A DNA stretch of 64,000 bases from an uncultured Erythrobacter sp. (GTDB taxonomy: Bacteria; Pseudomonadota; Alphaproteobacteria; Sphingomonadales; Sphingomonadaceae), in the NCBI RefSeq assembly GCF_958304185.1, contig NZ_OY284437.1, positions 62,001-126,000 of the forward strand, given 5' to 3'. Within the stretch, counting starts at the first letter, position 1, and every line of letters begins with the position of its first letter. Position numbers and translations under genes: made by a program. Positions 45,751 through 54,320 of this stretch are shown in pieces. The notes below the pieces were generated by a model, which saw only the letters and a program-made list of their open reading frames with translations, had not been told where the DNA came from and did no database searches.

Positions 45751-47478
45751 GTGGCGGTTTGCAAGCCTATCACTTGCACCGTTCCATCAGAGGGCGGCGG
45801 CGTAGTGCATAAGGTCGATGTCATCCATCCGGATCAACGCAAGGGCGGCCCCGATGAGATTGGCTCTGACCAGGGTTGGTTGCAGGTTCAGTTCGCACGG
45901 CTTGAAGCGCAGTCCGAGGGGTTCTGGTTCGAAACCTACAACGATAAGCGCTTCGGGCCGACCATCGCCATTGTCGGCGACGGCGCGCAGATGTGCCGGA
46001 TCATCTTCGATCCCGCATTGATAACCGATCCACTGCCGGCAGGCAGCCTATGCGTGTTGCGGCCAGACTGGAACCTGATCGAAGCGCAATTGCACGGCTT
46101 CGCTCAGGATTTCGGAATGTCGCCATCGGTCACCCGGCTGGTCGTCGCATTGTTCCAATCGGGCGATGTCCGGGCAGCGGCGGCAAGCGCAGGCCTGGCT
46201 TATGAAACCGCGCGCGAATATCTCGGCGCAGCGCGCCAGATGGTGGGCGCGACCAACCTTCAGAACCTCATCACGCTCATCGGACTGGGCATTGCCCGGA
46301 CCGGCAGCAATGCGGAAGAAAGCGACGCTTTGCTCGCCTATGCCTATGGCCTGTCCGAAAGGCAAACCCAGATCGCGGGCCTGATCGCCAATGGCGCCGC
46401 GCGGCAGGAGGTGGCGCGCACGCTGGCGGTGTCCGAAGCTCTGGTGAAGAAGGAACTGGCGCATATCTTCGCCGCCGTCGATGTCGCCAATGCTGCGGCC
46501 CTAGCGCGCACGATGGTGGAGCTCCGGCTGCTTGCGATCGCGACCACCCTGCATGACGGACACGATCCTTTCCCCGAGGCGGTTCACCACGTTCTCACCC
46601 TAACCGCGCGCGATGGACGGGTGATCGCGGCGAGCGACTATGGCCCGCGCTCGGGCGAGCCGCTGTTCGTGCTGCATTCCAGCATGACCAATCGCCCGGT
46701 CAATCGCGCGCTGGTCGAAGCGTTGCAAAACAACGGCTATCGGCCGATTGCCATCGACCGGCCCGGCTTTGGCGGAACTGATGCGGCTCCGGAGGAATGC
46801 CGGGGTGACGACTATTTCAACCTTGCCGCAAGCGACATCGTCGACGTCTGCGGAGCCAAGGGCTGGGCGCGCATCAAGCTGGTGTCGCGCGGGGCGGCGC
46901 AGATCATCCTCGCACTGCAACGGCAATGCCCCGAATTGATCGCAGCGGCCGTGATCATGAATCCCGATCCCGATGCCCGGTCGAGCTCCAAGCAAAGCGG
47001 ATTTCTGGCGGCGATGAAGCGCAACTTCGTGCGGCGGCCGTGGGCGGCCGGTCTGATGTCGCGCTGGGCTGTGCAATCGCTGACCTTCGCACGGGTGCGC
47101 GACAACGTCCTGCGCTCGGCCGCGGGCTGTCCGGCCGATGAAAAGATCATGGCCGATCCCTTGCATATGCAAGACTACTATCGGGGCGTCACAGCCTTTC
47201 GCGAAGGCAAGCTCGATGGCTTCGTGCGTGAACAGACGGCGCTCGCGACCGTCGGCATGCCGCAGCCGTTGCGCGGGACCCACCGGCTGACGCTGCTGGT
47301 GGGCGATCAGGACAGCATCCACGATCCGCATGAAACAATGCGATATTGGCGCAAGGTTCTACCCGATGCGCACATCGCGATGGTACCCGGCGCAGGGCGT
47401 TTCATGAGCTTCAGTCACCCCGGTTTGGCAGTAAAAGCGCTCACCCGGCAGGCGGCGACGCGGCAACCGCTGCTTTAA
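45751..47478 (+). CDS. Two LuxR-like HTH regions fused to an alpha/beta-hydrolase domain
   Basis: 575 residues from a GTG at 45751 with AGGGGGG upstream. Residues about 120-178 look like a degenerate LuxR-type HTH (FGMSPSVTRLVVALFQSGDV, then TAREYLGAARQMVG). Residues about 200-258 form a second and better one (YGLSERQTQIAGLIANGAA, then LVKKELAHIF). Residues about 282-570 are an alpha/beta hydrolase with RPGFGGTD and GDQDSIHDP. The nucleophile elbow reads LVSRGAA (Ser379), lacking the first Gly of GxSxG, and the usual catalytic His after GAG appears as Arg (PGAGRF). It may therefore bind rather than hydrolyse a ligand. It could be a ligand-responsive transcription factor; no target is evident. 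Confidence 0.72.
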   Translation: MAVCKPITCTVPSEGGGVVHKVDVIHPDQRKGGPDEIGSDQGWLQVQFARLEAQSEGFWFETYNDKRFGPTIAIVGDGAQMCRIIFDPALITDPLPAGSLCVLRPDWNLIEAQLHGFAQDFGMSPSVTRLVVALFQSGDVRAAAASAGLAYETAREYLGAARQMVGATNLQNLITLIGLGIARTGSNAEESDALLAYAYGLSERQTQIAGLIANGAARQEVARTLAVSEALVKKELAHIFAAVDVANAAALARTMVELRLLAIATTLHDGHDPFPEAVHHVLTLTARDGRVIAASDYGPRSGEPLFVLHSSMTNRPVNRALVEALQNNGYRPIAIDRPGFGGTDAAPEECRGDDYFNLAASDIVDVCGAKGWARIKLVSRGAAQIILALQRQCPELIAAAVIMNPDPDARSSSKQSGFLAAMKRNFVRRPWAAGLMSRWAVQSLTFARVRDNVLRSAAGCPADEKIMADPLHMQDYYRGVTAFREGKLDGFVREQTALATVGMPQPLRGTHRLTLLVGDQDSIHDPHETMRYWRKVLPDAHIAMVPGAGRFMSFSHPGLAVKALTRQAATRQPLL

Positions 47479-47568
47479 GCGCTCTAACCCCCCCCAATCG
47501 GATATGCCGCCGCTTTCGCGCCTGGTTAACGTCCGGCGCAATGCACGGATTGGCGAATGGGGAACACA

Positions 47569-48561
47569 ATGAAACGGTATCTAGCGATCGCAGTATTGGC
47601 CATGGTGGTGGCGGGGCCTTTGGCGCTGCCAGCCCAAGGCGCCGACCCCAAGCCGGCTATCAAGATCGACAAGCCTGCCGCGATGAATGCGTCGAAGCAG
47701 GTGGTGGTCGGCAGCTTTGTGGTCGCCTTCCTGACCGAACGGCGTGACAGTGCCAAGGCGGGCGGCGGGCTATTGGGATCGGGCTTCGGCGGCAAATCTT
47801 CGGCGCGCAGCACGCTGGCGGGCCTGACTGACGCCGACTTTCAGGCCGCGACCGATGCGGCCTATGCCGATTTCGAACGGCAGATAACTGCGGCCGGCTA
47901 CACCGTTGCGGATCGCGCGGCGGTGCTGGCGGCGGTCACTGAGGGCGGCGCGAAGGCTCAGGAGAATGGCGCGGAGAAGGACTTGATCCTTGGCCGCGAT
48001 TCCAAAGCTGAAGCCCGGCTGTTCGCACCTTCGGGCTGGGGTGGTCCGCTGATCGCGCGCGAATTTCTGGGCCTGATGGGCCCCGGAGGCTTCAACGGTG
48101 CCCGCAGCGCAATCATGATGACCATGAAGGGGCAGGAATTCGCCAAAGCCAGCGGTCAGGCGGTGGTCAATGTCTTCTATGTCGTCGATTTCGCGCAGGC
48201 TGAAACCTATGGCGGCGCTTTCCGCAATGTCTCGGCGGTCAACGTCAAAGCGGGGTTGGCGACAGTGCCCGAAGCGAGCAAGCTCGTGGTCTTTGCACCA
48301 AAGGGGCAGATCGGCACAGCCACCTTGCGTGAACCAATCGCGGTGGGCGGTGCGTTTGGCGAGTTTGCTGACACGCAAAGCGGCGGCGAAAAGGCGCTCA
48401 ACACTGCTGCCAACGTAATCGGCTTTCTGGGCGGCATCGGTACCAACAGCTCGAAAAAGTACACTATGACAGCCGATCCCGCCGCCTGGCGTAACGGGCT
48501 CTCGGAGTTGATGAACGCCACCAATGCGCAATTCACCGCGGCGATGAATGGATCACGTTGA
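47569..48561 (+). CDS. Exported protein of unknown function
   Basis: 330 residues from the ATG at 47569 (GGGGAA upstream), with a signal peptide (residues about 1-24, ending PAQGA). I do not recognise a family. After the signal there is a conserved-looking VVVGSFVVAFL strand, a Gly/Ser-rich stretch (about 64-75) and an alternating beta/alpha pattern with segments such as VVNVFYVVDFAQAET and KLVVFAPKGQIG. The body has no transmembrane helix and no Cys pairs. Codon use and GC are like the neighbours. It follows the hydrolase-fusion gene in the same direction with 90 bp between, so co-transcription is possible. Confidence 0.65.
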   Translation: MKRYLAIAVLAMVVAGPLALPAQGADPKPAIKIDKPAAMNASKQVVVGSFVVAFLTERRDSAKAGGGLLGSGFGGKSSARSTLAGLTDADFQAATDAAYADFERQITAAGYTVADRAAVLAAVTEGGAKAQENGAEKDLILGRDSKAEARLFAPSGWGGPLIAREFLGLMGPGGFNGARSAIMMTMKGQEFAKASGQAVVNVFYVVDFAQAETYGGAFRNVSAVNVKAGLATVPEASKLVVFAPKGQIGTATLREPIAVGGAFGEFADTQSGGEKALNTAANVIGFLGGIGTNSSKKYTMTADPAAWRNGLSELMNATNAQFTAAMNGSR

Positions 48562-48795
48562 GGCCTACGCGGTTGGATCGCGCTTCTCACCGCCAGCGCC
48601 GCGACGCTGGCGGTGAAGACAGACCGGGGACCGTCCACCCCGTCATGTGAGGCACCAACCTCAATCTCCCAACCATAGCCCAATAAACAATTCCCTCGAC
48701 CGGTGCACATCCGCTACCAATGTCATCTGTGACATGGTTGGCGGCCACGATCATTGGCTCAGTTGCGCCAACTAAGCGCTAGAGTGGGGATGGGA

Positions 48796-51486
48796 ATGGG
48801 TGGGGCCTTCTATACAAACATGCTGGACGCTGTCTCCGACGGGGTCGTGGCGTTTAACCCAGACCGACAGATTATTTATTGTAATCAGGCTTTTCTTGAT
48901 ATCACTGGGCTCGACCGCAGCGATCTAGATCAGGGACTCTGTGCGGTTATTCAAGGCGCCGATACAGATCCTCTTACCATCGCCAGGATTGATGAAGCGC
49001 TCGCCAACGGCACGCCGTTTGATGGCGAAATTCTCAATTACCGCAAATCCGGCGAAGCCTTCTGGAACCATTTGTCATTCAAGCCGGAGACCGACGCGAC
49101 GGGTAGCGTAACCCATTTTATCGGGATTTCGCGCGATGTGACAGCCAACCGCAGTACGCAGACACGTTATTCCCAGCTGGAGCGGGATTACGAGTTCATC
49201 TTCGAGAATGTGCTGGCTGGGATTATCATCCGTGATCCGGACTCTCGTGTCCGCTACATCAACCCCAAGGCGAGGGAAATGCTCGGCCTGACCGGAGACG
49301 GCACGATGGACGCGGCGGCCGTGGAGCGCGGCTGGCAGTTCCTTCGTCCTGATGGATCGGTGATGCCGCCCGCGGAGTTCCCGTTCTACCGTGCTCTACG
49401 GGAGCGCGCTACGGTGCGAGGTGTGTTGCTGGGGCACAGGCGTACATTGGACGGCAAGATCGTTTGGGCGCTCTGCGACGCGTTCCTCGCCAATGATGAC
49501 AAGGGCGATGTGGCTGCGGTGCTTGTGAGCTTTACCGACGTCTCACGCCTCATCGAAAGCGAGCAAACCGCCCACGCATATCGCGAACGCTTCGAACTTG
49601 CCGCGCGCGCGAGCCAAGATGTGATTTTCGAATGGAACATCGAAACGGGTGCATTCAGTGCCAACGAAGCGTTCAAGACCGTCTATGGCTATGAACCGCC
49701 CGATATCATGGGGCCCGGCAATCTCGACGCCCGCAATGCCGTTGAAGCCGATCAGCACGCGGTACGCGATGTCACACTAAAGGCCATTGCATCGGGCGAT
49801 GAGCGCTTTTCCGTCGACCACATGATCAATCGTCCTGATGGATCGATCGGCCATATCGTGATCCGGGCCTTCATAGTCCGCAATCCGCAAGGCGAGGCCT
49901 TACGCGTGATCGGGACGGCGACCGACATTGGCCAACTTACAGCCGCGCTTGCTGCACTGGAGGAATCCGAGACTCGATTCCGGATCATCGCTGACACGGT
50001 CAGTGACATCCTGTGGGATCACAATTTCGAAACCGGGCGATTGTGGATGACGCCGGATTGGAACATCAAGCTGGGCTTGGAGGCACCGCCAGAGCCTGTC
50101 ACGACGAATGGATGGGTGGACCTGATTGACCCGGCAGATCTTGAAGTGACGCTCGAATCCTATCGCGAAGCATTGAAATCGAATGCGGCGCAGTGGGAGA
50201 GAGAATACCAAGTGGTAGGCGCGGATCAGCGCAAGATCGACGTGGCGGTGAAGGCGTGCATCCTGCGCCGTCCCGATGGCAAGGCTTACCGCGTACTGGG
50301 CAGCGTGCGCGACGTAACCAACTTGAAGCGCCAGCAGGAAGGCTACAGCCGCGCCCGCGCGCTTGAGGCCGTGGGACAGCTGACCGGCGGCATCGCACAT
50401 GACTTCAACAATCTCCTGATGATCATCCTCGGTAATGCCGAATTGCTGGGCATGAGCCCTCTCAGTGATCCCGATGCCGAAAGTGTCGCCTTGATCGGCC
50501 ATGCGGCGGAAAACGCAGCCACTTTGACCAAGCGCTTGCTGGCATTTTCCGGACAAAACCGGCTTCAGGCCAGCCGCGTCGATATGACGACATTGCTAGA
50601 AAACATGTGGCCTCTCCTGCGCGCTGGGCTGCCGGAAAGCATTTCCGTGACCCGGAGCATCGATGAACACATCTGGGAGCCGAATGTCGATGCCAACAGC
50701 CTTGAGCAGGCGATCATCAATCTTGCCATGAATGCAAAGGACGCCATGCCGAGCGGCGGAGAAATCTCGATCCTTTGCGAGAACCATGTGGTGACAGATG
50801 ACATGGTGCCCAATGCATCAGGCTTGGCAGCTGGTCGCTATGTGCTTTTGTCCTTCTCAGACACCGGCGGTGGCATGTCGGAGGAGGTCTTAAGCAAGGC
50901 TGTCGAACCCTATTTCACGACCAAGGAATTCGGCAAAGGTACCGGGCTAGGCCTAAGTACGGTCTATGGCTTTGTCACCCAGTCAGGCGGCAGTTTGACG
51001 ATCCATAGCGAGGAGGGTGCGGGAACCACGGTCAATCTTTATCTGACCGCCGGTGCGGGGCACGATTTGCATGATACCCATGACACCGTCGAGGTGGGGC
51101 ACAACCCAACGTCCCGACATCATCGCATTCTAGTTGTGGAAGACCAGCCAGACGTACGCGCGCATGTCGAAAGGTTGCTTTCGCGACTCGGATACGCGGT
51201 TGTTGCGGCGAGCGATGCCGTATCGGCCCTTGCGATCTTGAAAGAAGGGCAGACGTTTGATCTGCTCTATACCGATATCATCATGCCTGGCGGTATGAAC
51301 GGCCAGGAACTCAGCAAAGCCGCCAAGCAAATCGCGCCGCAGATGAGAGTGCTTTTCACCTCAGGTTATCCGGCAGCCGCGTTCGAGCACCTTGGTATCG
51401 AAGATCAGACCAGTATCAATATCCTGCGCAAACCGTATAGGGCAAAGGAGCTTGAGGATGCCATCGCCAAAGCGATCTCCGACTGA
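48796..51486 (+). CDS. LOV/PAS hybrid sensor histidine kinase with receiver domain (copy 2)
   Basis: 896 residues from the ATG at 48796, chosen because it aligns residue-for-residue with the start of the paralogue at 32125; a second ATG at 48790 and a TTG at 48754 are alternatives. The domain order is the same: LOV-like PAS (Cys49 in CAVIQGADTD; N81 and N91 around RKSGEAFW), three PAS domains, H-box GGIAHDFNNLL, N-box [19 protein letters not shown], and a receiver with phospho-Asp in LLYTDIIMPGG. It shares the unusual substitutions of copy 1: Leu before the Cys, no phosphate-binding Arg, and Ser in place of the signalling Gln (GISRDVT). No output gene is adjacent in the same operon. Confidence 0.88.
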   Translation: MGGAFYTNMLDAVSDGVVAFNPDRQIIYCNQAFLDITGLDRSDLDQGLCAVIQGADTDPLTIARIDEALANGTPFDGEILNYRKSGEAFWNHLSFKPETDATGSVTHFIGISRDVTANRSTQTRYSQLERDYEFIFENVLAGIIIRDPDSRVRYINPKAREMLGLTGDGTMDAAAVERGWQFLRPDGSVMPPAEFPFYRALRERATVRGVLLGHRRTLDGKIVWALCDAFLANDDKGDVAAVLVSFTDVSRLIESEQTAHAYRERFELAARASQDVIFEWNIETGAFSANEAFKTVYGYEPPDIMGPGNLDARNAVEADQHAVRDVTLKAIASGDERFSVDHMINRPDGSIGHIVIRAFIVRNPQGEALRVIGTATDIGQLTAALAALEESETRFRIIADTVSDILWDHNFETGRLWMTPDWNIKLGLEAPPEPVTTNGWVDLIDPADLEVTLESYREALKSNAAQWEREYQVVGADQRKIDVAVKACILRRPDGKAYRVLGSVRDVTNLKRQQEGYSRARALEAVGQLTGGIAHDFNNLLMIILGNAELLGMSPLSDPDAESVALIGHAAENAATLTKRLLAFSGQNRLQASRVDMTTLLENMWPLLRAGLPESISVTRSIDEHIWEPNVDANSLEQAIINLAMNAKDAMPSGGEISILCENHVVTDDMVPNASGLAAGRYVLLSFSDTGGGMSEEVLSKAVEPYFTTKEFGKGTGLGLSTVYGFVTQSGGSLTIHSEEGAGTTVNLYLTAGAGHDLHDTHDTVEVGHNPTSRHHRILVVEDQPDVRAHVERLLSRLGYAVVAASDAVSALAILKEGQTFDLLYTDIIMPGGMNGQELSKAAKQIAPQMRVLFTSGYPAAAFEHLGIEDQTSINILRKPYRAKELEDAIAKAISD

Positions 51487-51686
51487 TTGATCTCGCTGGT
51501 TTTTTGGCTTCGAGTCTCCTTAAAACTGATCCTTGCTCTGGAATCAGCATTGCGGGGGATGCAAATCAGGCAGCGCGAAATTGATCTTTTCCTGTCCGCA
51601 GTAAGTCATTCTTAGCAGAGGAAAAAGCGCGGTGTTCTGGGAGATTGAGTTGAGGCAGACGTCAACTTACGAACGCGACGGCAAGA

Positions 51687-52742
51687 GTGAAATTGCATCC
51701 CGAAATTAACAGAAATTTTGCTTGCTTCAGGTATCTCTCGCTCATGGGAACCGGAAGAAAAATCGACCGGCGTAAAGCGCAACCCCAAGCCATTCGGCTT
51801 GGGCAACCTTTATTCATGCATGTCCCGAGAGCAGTCGCCGAGCCCGTGTTGACGGCCTGTGCACTGATCACAATTATTGCAAGCAACGCCGCTTCCGAAG
51901 TTTCCTTTGGCCCATTCTTATTGGTCATTTGCGCCTTTGGCGCTTGGTTCTTGGGCAACAGATTTGCACTCTTGCTTAGTTTATTTGTTGCTTCTATTCA
52001 GATACTTAATGGCCACGCCCCCGCTCTCGAGGGCAGCCCCCTAATCATGGCGTTGAAATTTCTCAGTGTGCTAGCGGTCGTCTTAATGTTGGGCGTGGCA
52101 CGTGCCGCGCTTGAACTCGAGTGGCGGTATGCCAGAGTTGACCAATTGACGGGAGCGCTCAATCGGAAGGCATTCTTTGAGGCCATCAAGAGCGAGGGAA
52201 GCCGAACAGGCCTCGCCGTCTTGGTATATGCCGACGTCGATGGCCTCAAGCTTATCAACGACCGGTTTGGCCATGATGTAGGAGACCGGGCCCTTAGCGG
52301 CTTTGCAGATCGCATTAAGAACGCGATCAGAAGGGACGACATTTTCGCCCGACTAGGTGGTGACGAATTTGCGATCATTCTAAAAGTGCGTGACACGCAG
52401 GCCGCGGAATTGGTGGCAAAGCGGCTGAATGATGCACTCAATCTAGACCCTCTCAAGGGAGAGATTGATATACGATGCAGTATAGGTGTGTTGGTTTTGC
52501 CGAAGGGCTCGAAGTCTATCGACGCCGAACTCAAGCAAGCGGACGCGTTAATGTACCATGCCAAGAAGGCTAAGGTCGGCATGATGATGGCAATTTCGAT
52601 AGAGGGCGACATGCAAGATTTCGCACCGCCAGCTCTAAGCACCAATTCCGAAGGTCAACAAAGAGCCGCAGTGCGTACGGCCCGGCGCGCCGCTGGTTGT
52701 GCAAGAAGTGATGATACGCCTGAAGGCACTTTAGCAGCTTGA
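51687..52742 (+). CDS. Membrane diguanylate cyclase (GGDEF)
   Basis: 351 residues from a GTG at 51687; an ATG at 51744 is a possible later start. Two or three hydrophobic segments (about 52-70, 75-108 and 122-141) anchor a GGDEF domain with the intact motif at residues 224-228. Metal ligands lie in ADVDG near 182-186, and an RxxD inhibitory I-site is at R215-D218, five residues before GGDEF. It should make c-di-GMP from two GTP with product inhibition. The last 40 residues are low-complexity. It lies 200 bp after the second LOV kinase, and a tandem PilZ gene follows 3 kb downstream. Confidence 0.85.
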   Translation: MKLHPEINRNFACFRYLSLMGTGRKIDRRKAQPQAIRLGQPLFMHVPRAVAEPVLTACALITIIASNAASEVSFGPFLLVICAFGAWFLGNRFALLLSLFVASIQILNGHAPALEGSPLIMALKFLSVLAVVLMLGVARAALELEWRYARVDQLTGALNRKAFFEAIKSEGSRTGLAVLVYADVDGLKLINDRFGHDVGDRALSGFADRIKNAIRRDDIFARLGGDEFAIILKVRDTQAAELVAKRLNDALNLDPLKGEIDIRCSIGVLVLPKGSKSIDAELKQADALMYHAKKAKVGMMMAISIEGDMQDFAPPALSTNSEGQQRAAVRTARRAAGCARSDDTPEGTLAA

Positions 52743-52933
52743 AAGTGCTTCACGGCACGCTCTTGCAACCGGCACCGCTGACGCGGCATCTCCGCTGCTC
52801 GCCCATCTGACGACATACGGGGAGATGCACGCTCGCTTCTCGCTATGACCGCGGGAACAGTGTGGGCTGGTCACGCATGCGGGCGCAATAACCGCCCATG
52901 CGCTCCCAATTTGCAAATCCGATTTCCGATATC

Positions 52934-52976
52934 GAGGACCCGTATTCATACGGGGTTCGTCCTCACCGTTTTTTTC
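52934..52976 (+). terminator. Strong rho-independent terminator without obvious gene
   Basis: GAGGAC with CCGTAT and ATACGG with GTCCTC form a long stem around a TC loop, followed within 4 bases by seven T residues. It ends about 230 bp after the diguanylate-cyclase stop at 52742. It may end that transcript or a short untranslated RNA from 52743-52960. Confidence 0.6.
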
Positions 52977-53073
52977 CGCGCTGACACTATTAACTATGAT
53001 GCCTCAACAGATGGAGCTCGCCGTTGCGATCTTTCATGATGGCAAATGGCAAGTTGCGGGATTTATGAAGTCG

Positions 53074-53077
53074 AGGC
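53074..53077. repeat. Target-site duplication AGGC (left copy)
   Basis: AGGC precedes the left inverted repeat at 53078 and is repeated immediately after the right inverted repeat at 54317-54320. A 4-bp duplication is what IS407-type IS3 elements make. Confidence 0.85.
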
Positions 53078-53103
53078 TGACGTGCTCCCCTGATTGTTAC
53101 CAT

Positions 53104-54000
53104 TCAGAGGTAGAGTCTCGCTCCTTCATGATGGTTGTTTGATGGGTTGGCAACGTGTCTGGGGGCATGCCCCCAGACACGTTGGCCGGCGATCTCGGCG
53201 GGGGTCTTGCCGCCCAGTTTGGAGTGTGGCCTGACCGTGTTGTAATCGTGCCGCCAGGCAGCGAGCACGAACCGGGCATGGGCCAGCGAGGTGAACAGGG
53301 TCTCGTTGAGGCATTCATCCCGCAGGCGGCCATTGAAGCTCTCCACGAAGCCGTTCTGCATCGGCTTGCCCGGCGCGATGTAGTGCCACTCGACCCGCCG
53401 CTCCTGCGACCAGCGCAGGATCGCCGACGAGGTCAGTTCGGTGCCGTTGTCGCTGACCACCGTGTGCGGCTTGCCGCGGCTGCCCATCAAGCTGGTCAGT
53501 TCCCGGGCAACTCGAGCCCCGGACAGGGACGTATCGGCCACCAGCGCCAAGCACTCCCGCGTGTAGTCATCGACCACGCACAGGATGCGGAAGCGCCTAC
53601 CGCAGATCAGGCTGTCAGAGACGAAGTCGAGCGACCAACGCTGGTTCGGACCATCGGGCAGCACCATCGGTCTGCGCGTGCCCAACGCCCTCTTGCGCCC
53701 GCCACGGCGCCGCACGCGCAGTCCTTCCTCGCGATAGATGCGCAGCAGCTTCTTGTGGTTGGGTGTGATGCCCTCCCGCGCCAGCAGATAGCCCAGGCGG
53801 CGATAGCCGAACCGGCGACGCTCCGCCGCCAGCTCGCGCAACCTTTGCCGCAGAGCCCCGTCATCCGGCCTTGTCGGCTCGTAACGGATCACCCTGCGGC
53901 TCACACCAACCAATGCACACGCCCGACGCTCGCTCACCCCGTGATGCTCCCGGGCATGGGCGACGGCTTCCCGCTTAGCGCCGGGCGTTACCATTTTTTT
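53104..54000 (-). CDS. IS3-family transposase OrfB (DDE integrase domain)
   Basis: About 296 residues from an ATG at 53994, or made as an OrfAB fusion by -1 slippage on the A7 run (53994-54000). An HTH_21-like segment ([20 protein letters not shown]) precedes the rve domain. DDE residues are the Asp of SLDFVSD, the Asp of VVSDNGTE and the Glu of [17 protein letters not shown]. The open frame starts at 54135, but the upstream part lies inside orfA. The C-terminus is encoded by a perfect 34-bp palindrome (53151-53184). The fusion protein carries out transposition. Confidence 0.92.
   Translation of the reverse strand, partial: KKMVTPGAKREAVAHAREHHGVSERRACALVGVSRRVIRYEPTRPDDGALRQRLRELAAERRRFGYRRLGYLLAREGITPNHKKLLRIYREEGLRVRRRGGRKRALGTRRPMVLPDGPNQRWSLDFVSDSLICGRRFRILCVVDDYTRECLALVADTSLSGARVARELTSLMGSRGKPHTVVSDNGTELTSSAILRWSQERRVEWHYIAPGKPMQNGFVESFNGRLRDECLNETLFTSLAHARFVLAAWRHDYNTVRPHSKLGGKTPAEIAGQRVWGHAPRHVANPSNNHHEGARLYL
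53151..53184. repeat. Perfect 34-bp palindrome inside orfB 3' end
   Basis: CAACGTGTCTGGGGGC followed by its exact reverse complement centres on GCATGC. It lies 48 codons or fewer from the transposase stop and can form a very stable hairpin in RNA or a cruciform in DNA. Confidence 0.9.
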
Positions 54001-54254
54001 GATGCCAGATCCTTCAACACGGCATTGTCCAGCATGGCCTCGGCCAGCAGCTTCTTCAGCCGGGAGTTCTCCTCCTCGAGCGACCGCAGTCGCCGGGCTT
54101 CGGACACATCCAGACCGCCGAACTTCGACTTCCACTTGTAGAATGTCGCCGAGCTGATCCCGTGACGGCGGCAGACCTCCGCCGTCGCCATCCCAGCTTC
54201 CTGCTCCTTCAAGATCGCAATGATCTGCTCTTCGTTGAACCTGCTTCGCTTCAT
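53988..54254 (-). CDS. IS3-family transposase OrfA (HTH)
   Basis: 88 residues. An N-terminal helix-turn-helix ([20 protein letters not shown], then [14 protein letters not shown]) binds the element ends. A leucine-zipper-like stretch ([18 protein letters not shown]) serves for multimerisation. The last residues SKKW are followed by TAA at 53988. The AAAAAAA run at 53994-54000, ahead of TGG, is the programmed -1 frameshift site that joins OrfA to OrfB. Confidence 0.93.
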   Translation of the reverse strand: MKRSRFNEEQIIAILKEQEAGMATAEVCRRHGISSATFYKWKSKFGGLDVSEARRLRSLEEENSRLKKLLAEAMLDNAVLKDLASKKW

Positions 54255-54320
54255 ATCGTCCGACTCCTTGCGTCAGACTCTACCAAAAAGCGGTCACATT
54301 TCAGGGGAGCACGTCAAGGC

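Larger units (their letters stand above)
53078..54316 (-). mobile_element. IS3-family insertion sequence (IS407-type), 1239 bp, complete
   Basis: The ends are inverted repeats beginning TGACGTGCTCCCCTGA, identical for 16 bp at both ends, and then imperfect to TAGAGTCT. Four-base direct repeats (AGGC) flank the element. It contains orfA and orfB on the minus strand with a -1 frameshift signal, so it looks intact and recently inserted. Length, end sequence, 4-bp duplication and a Rieske-free two-frame transposase all fit the IS407 group. The neighbouring DNA has a truncated kinase and gene-poor segments, so the area may be prone to rearrangement. Confidence 0.95.

Noticed and set aside
53155-54141. 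Plus-strand frame of 328 codons within the IS
   Set aside because: It is antisense to the transposase, whose DDE motifs and frameshift signal are clear on the minus strand.
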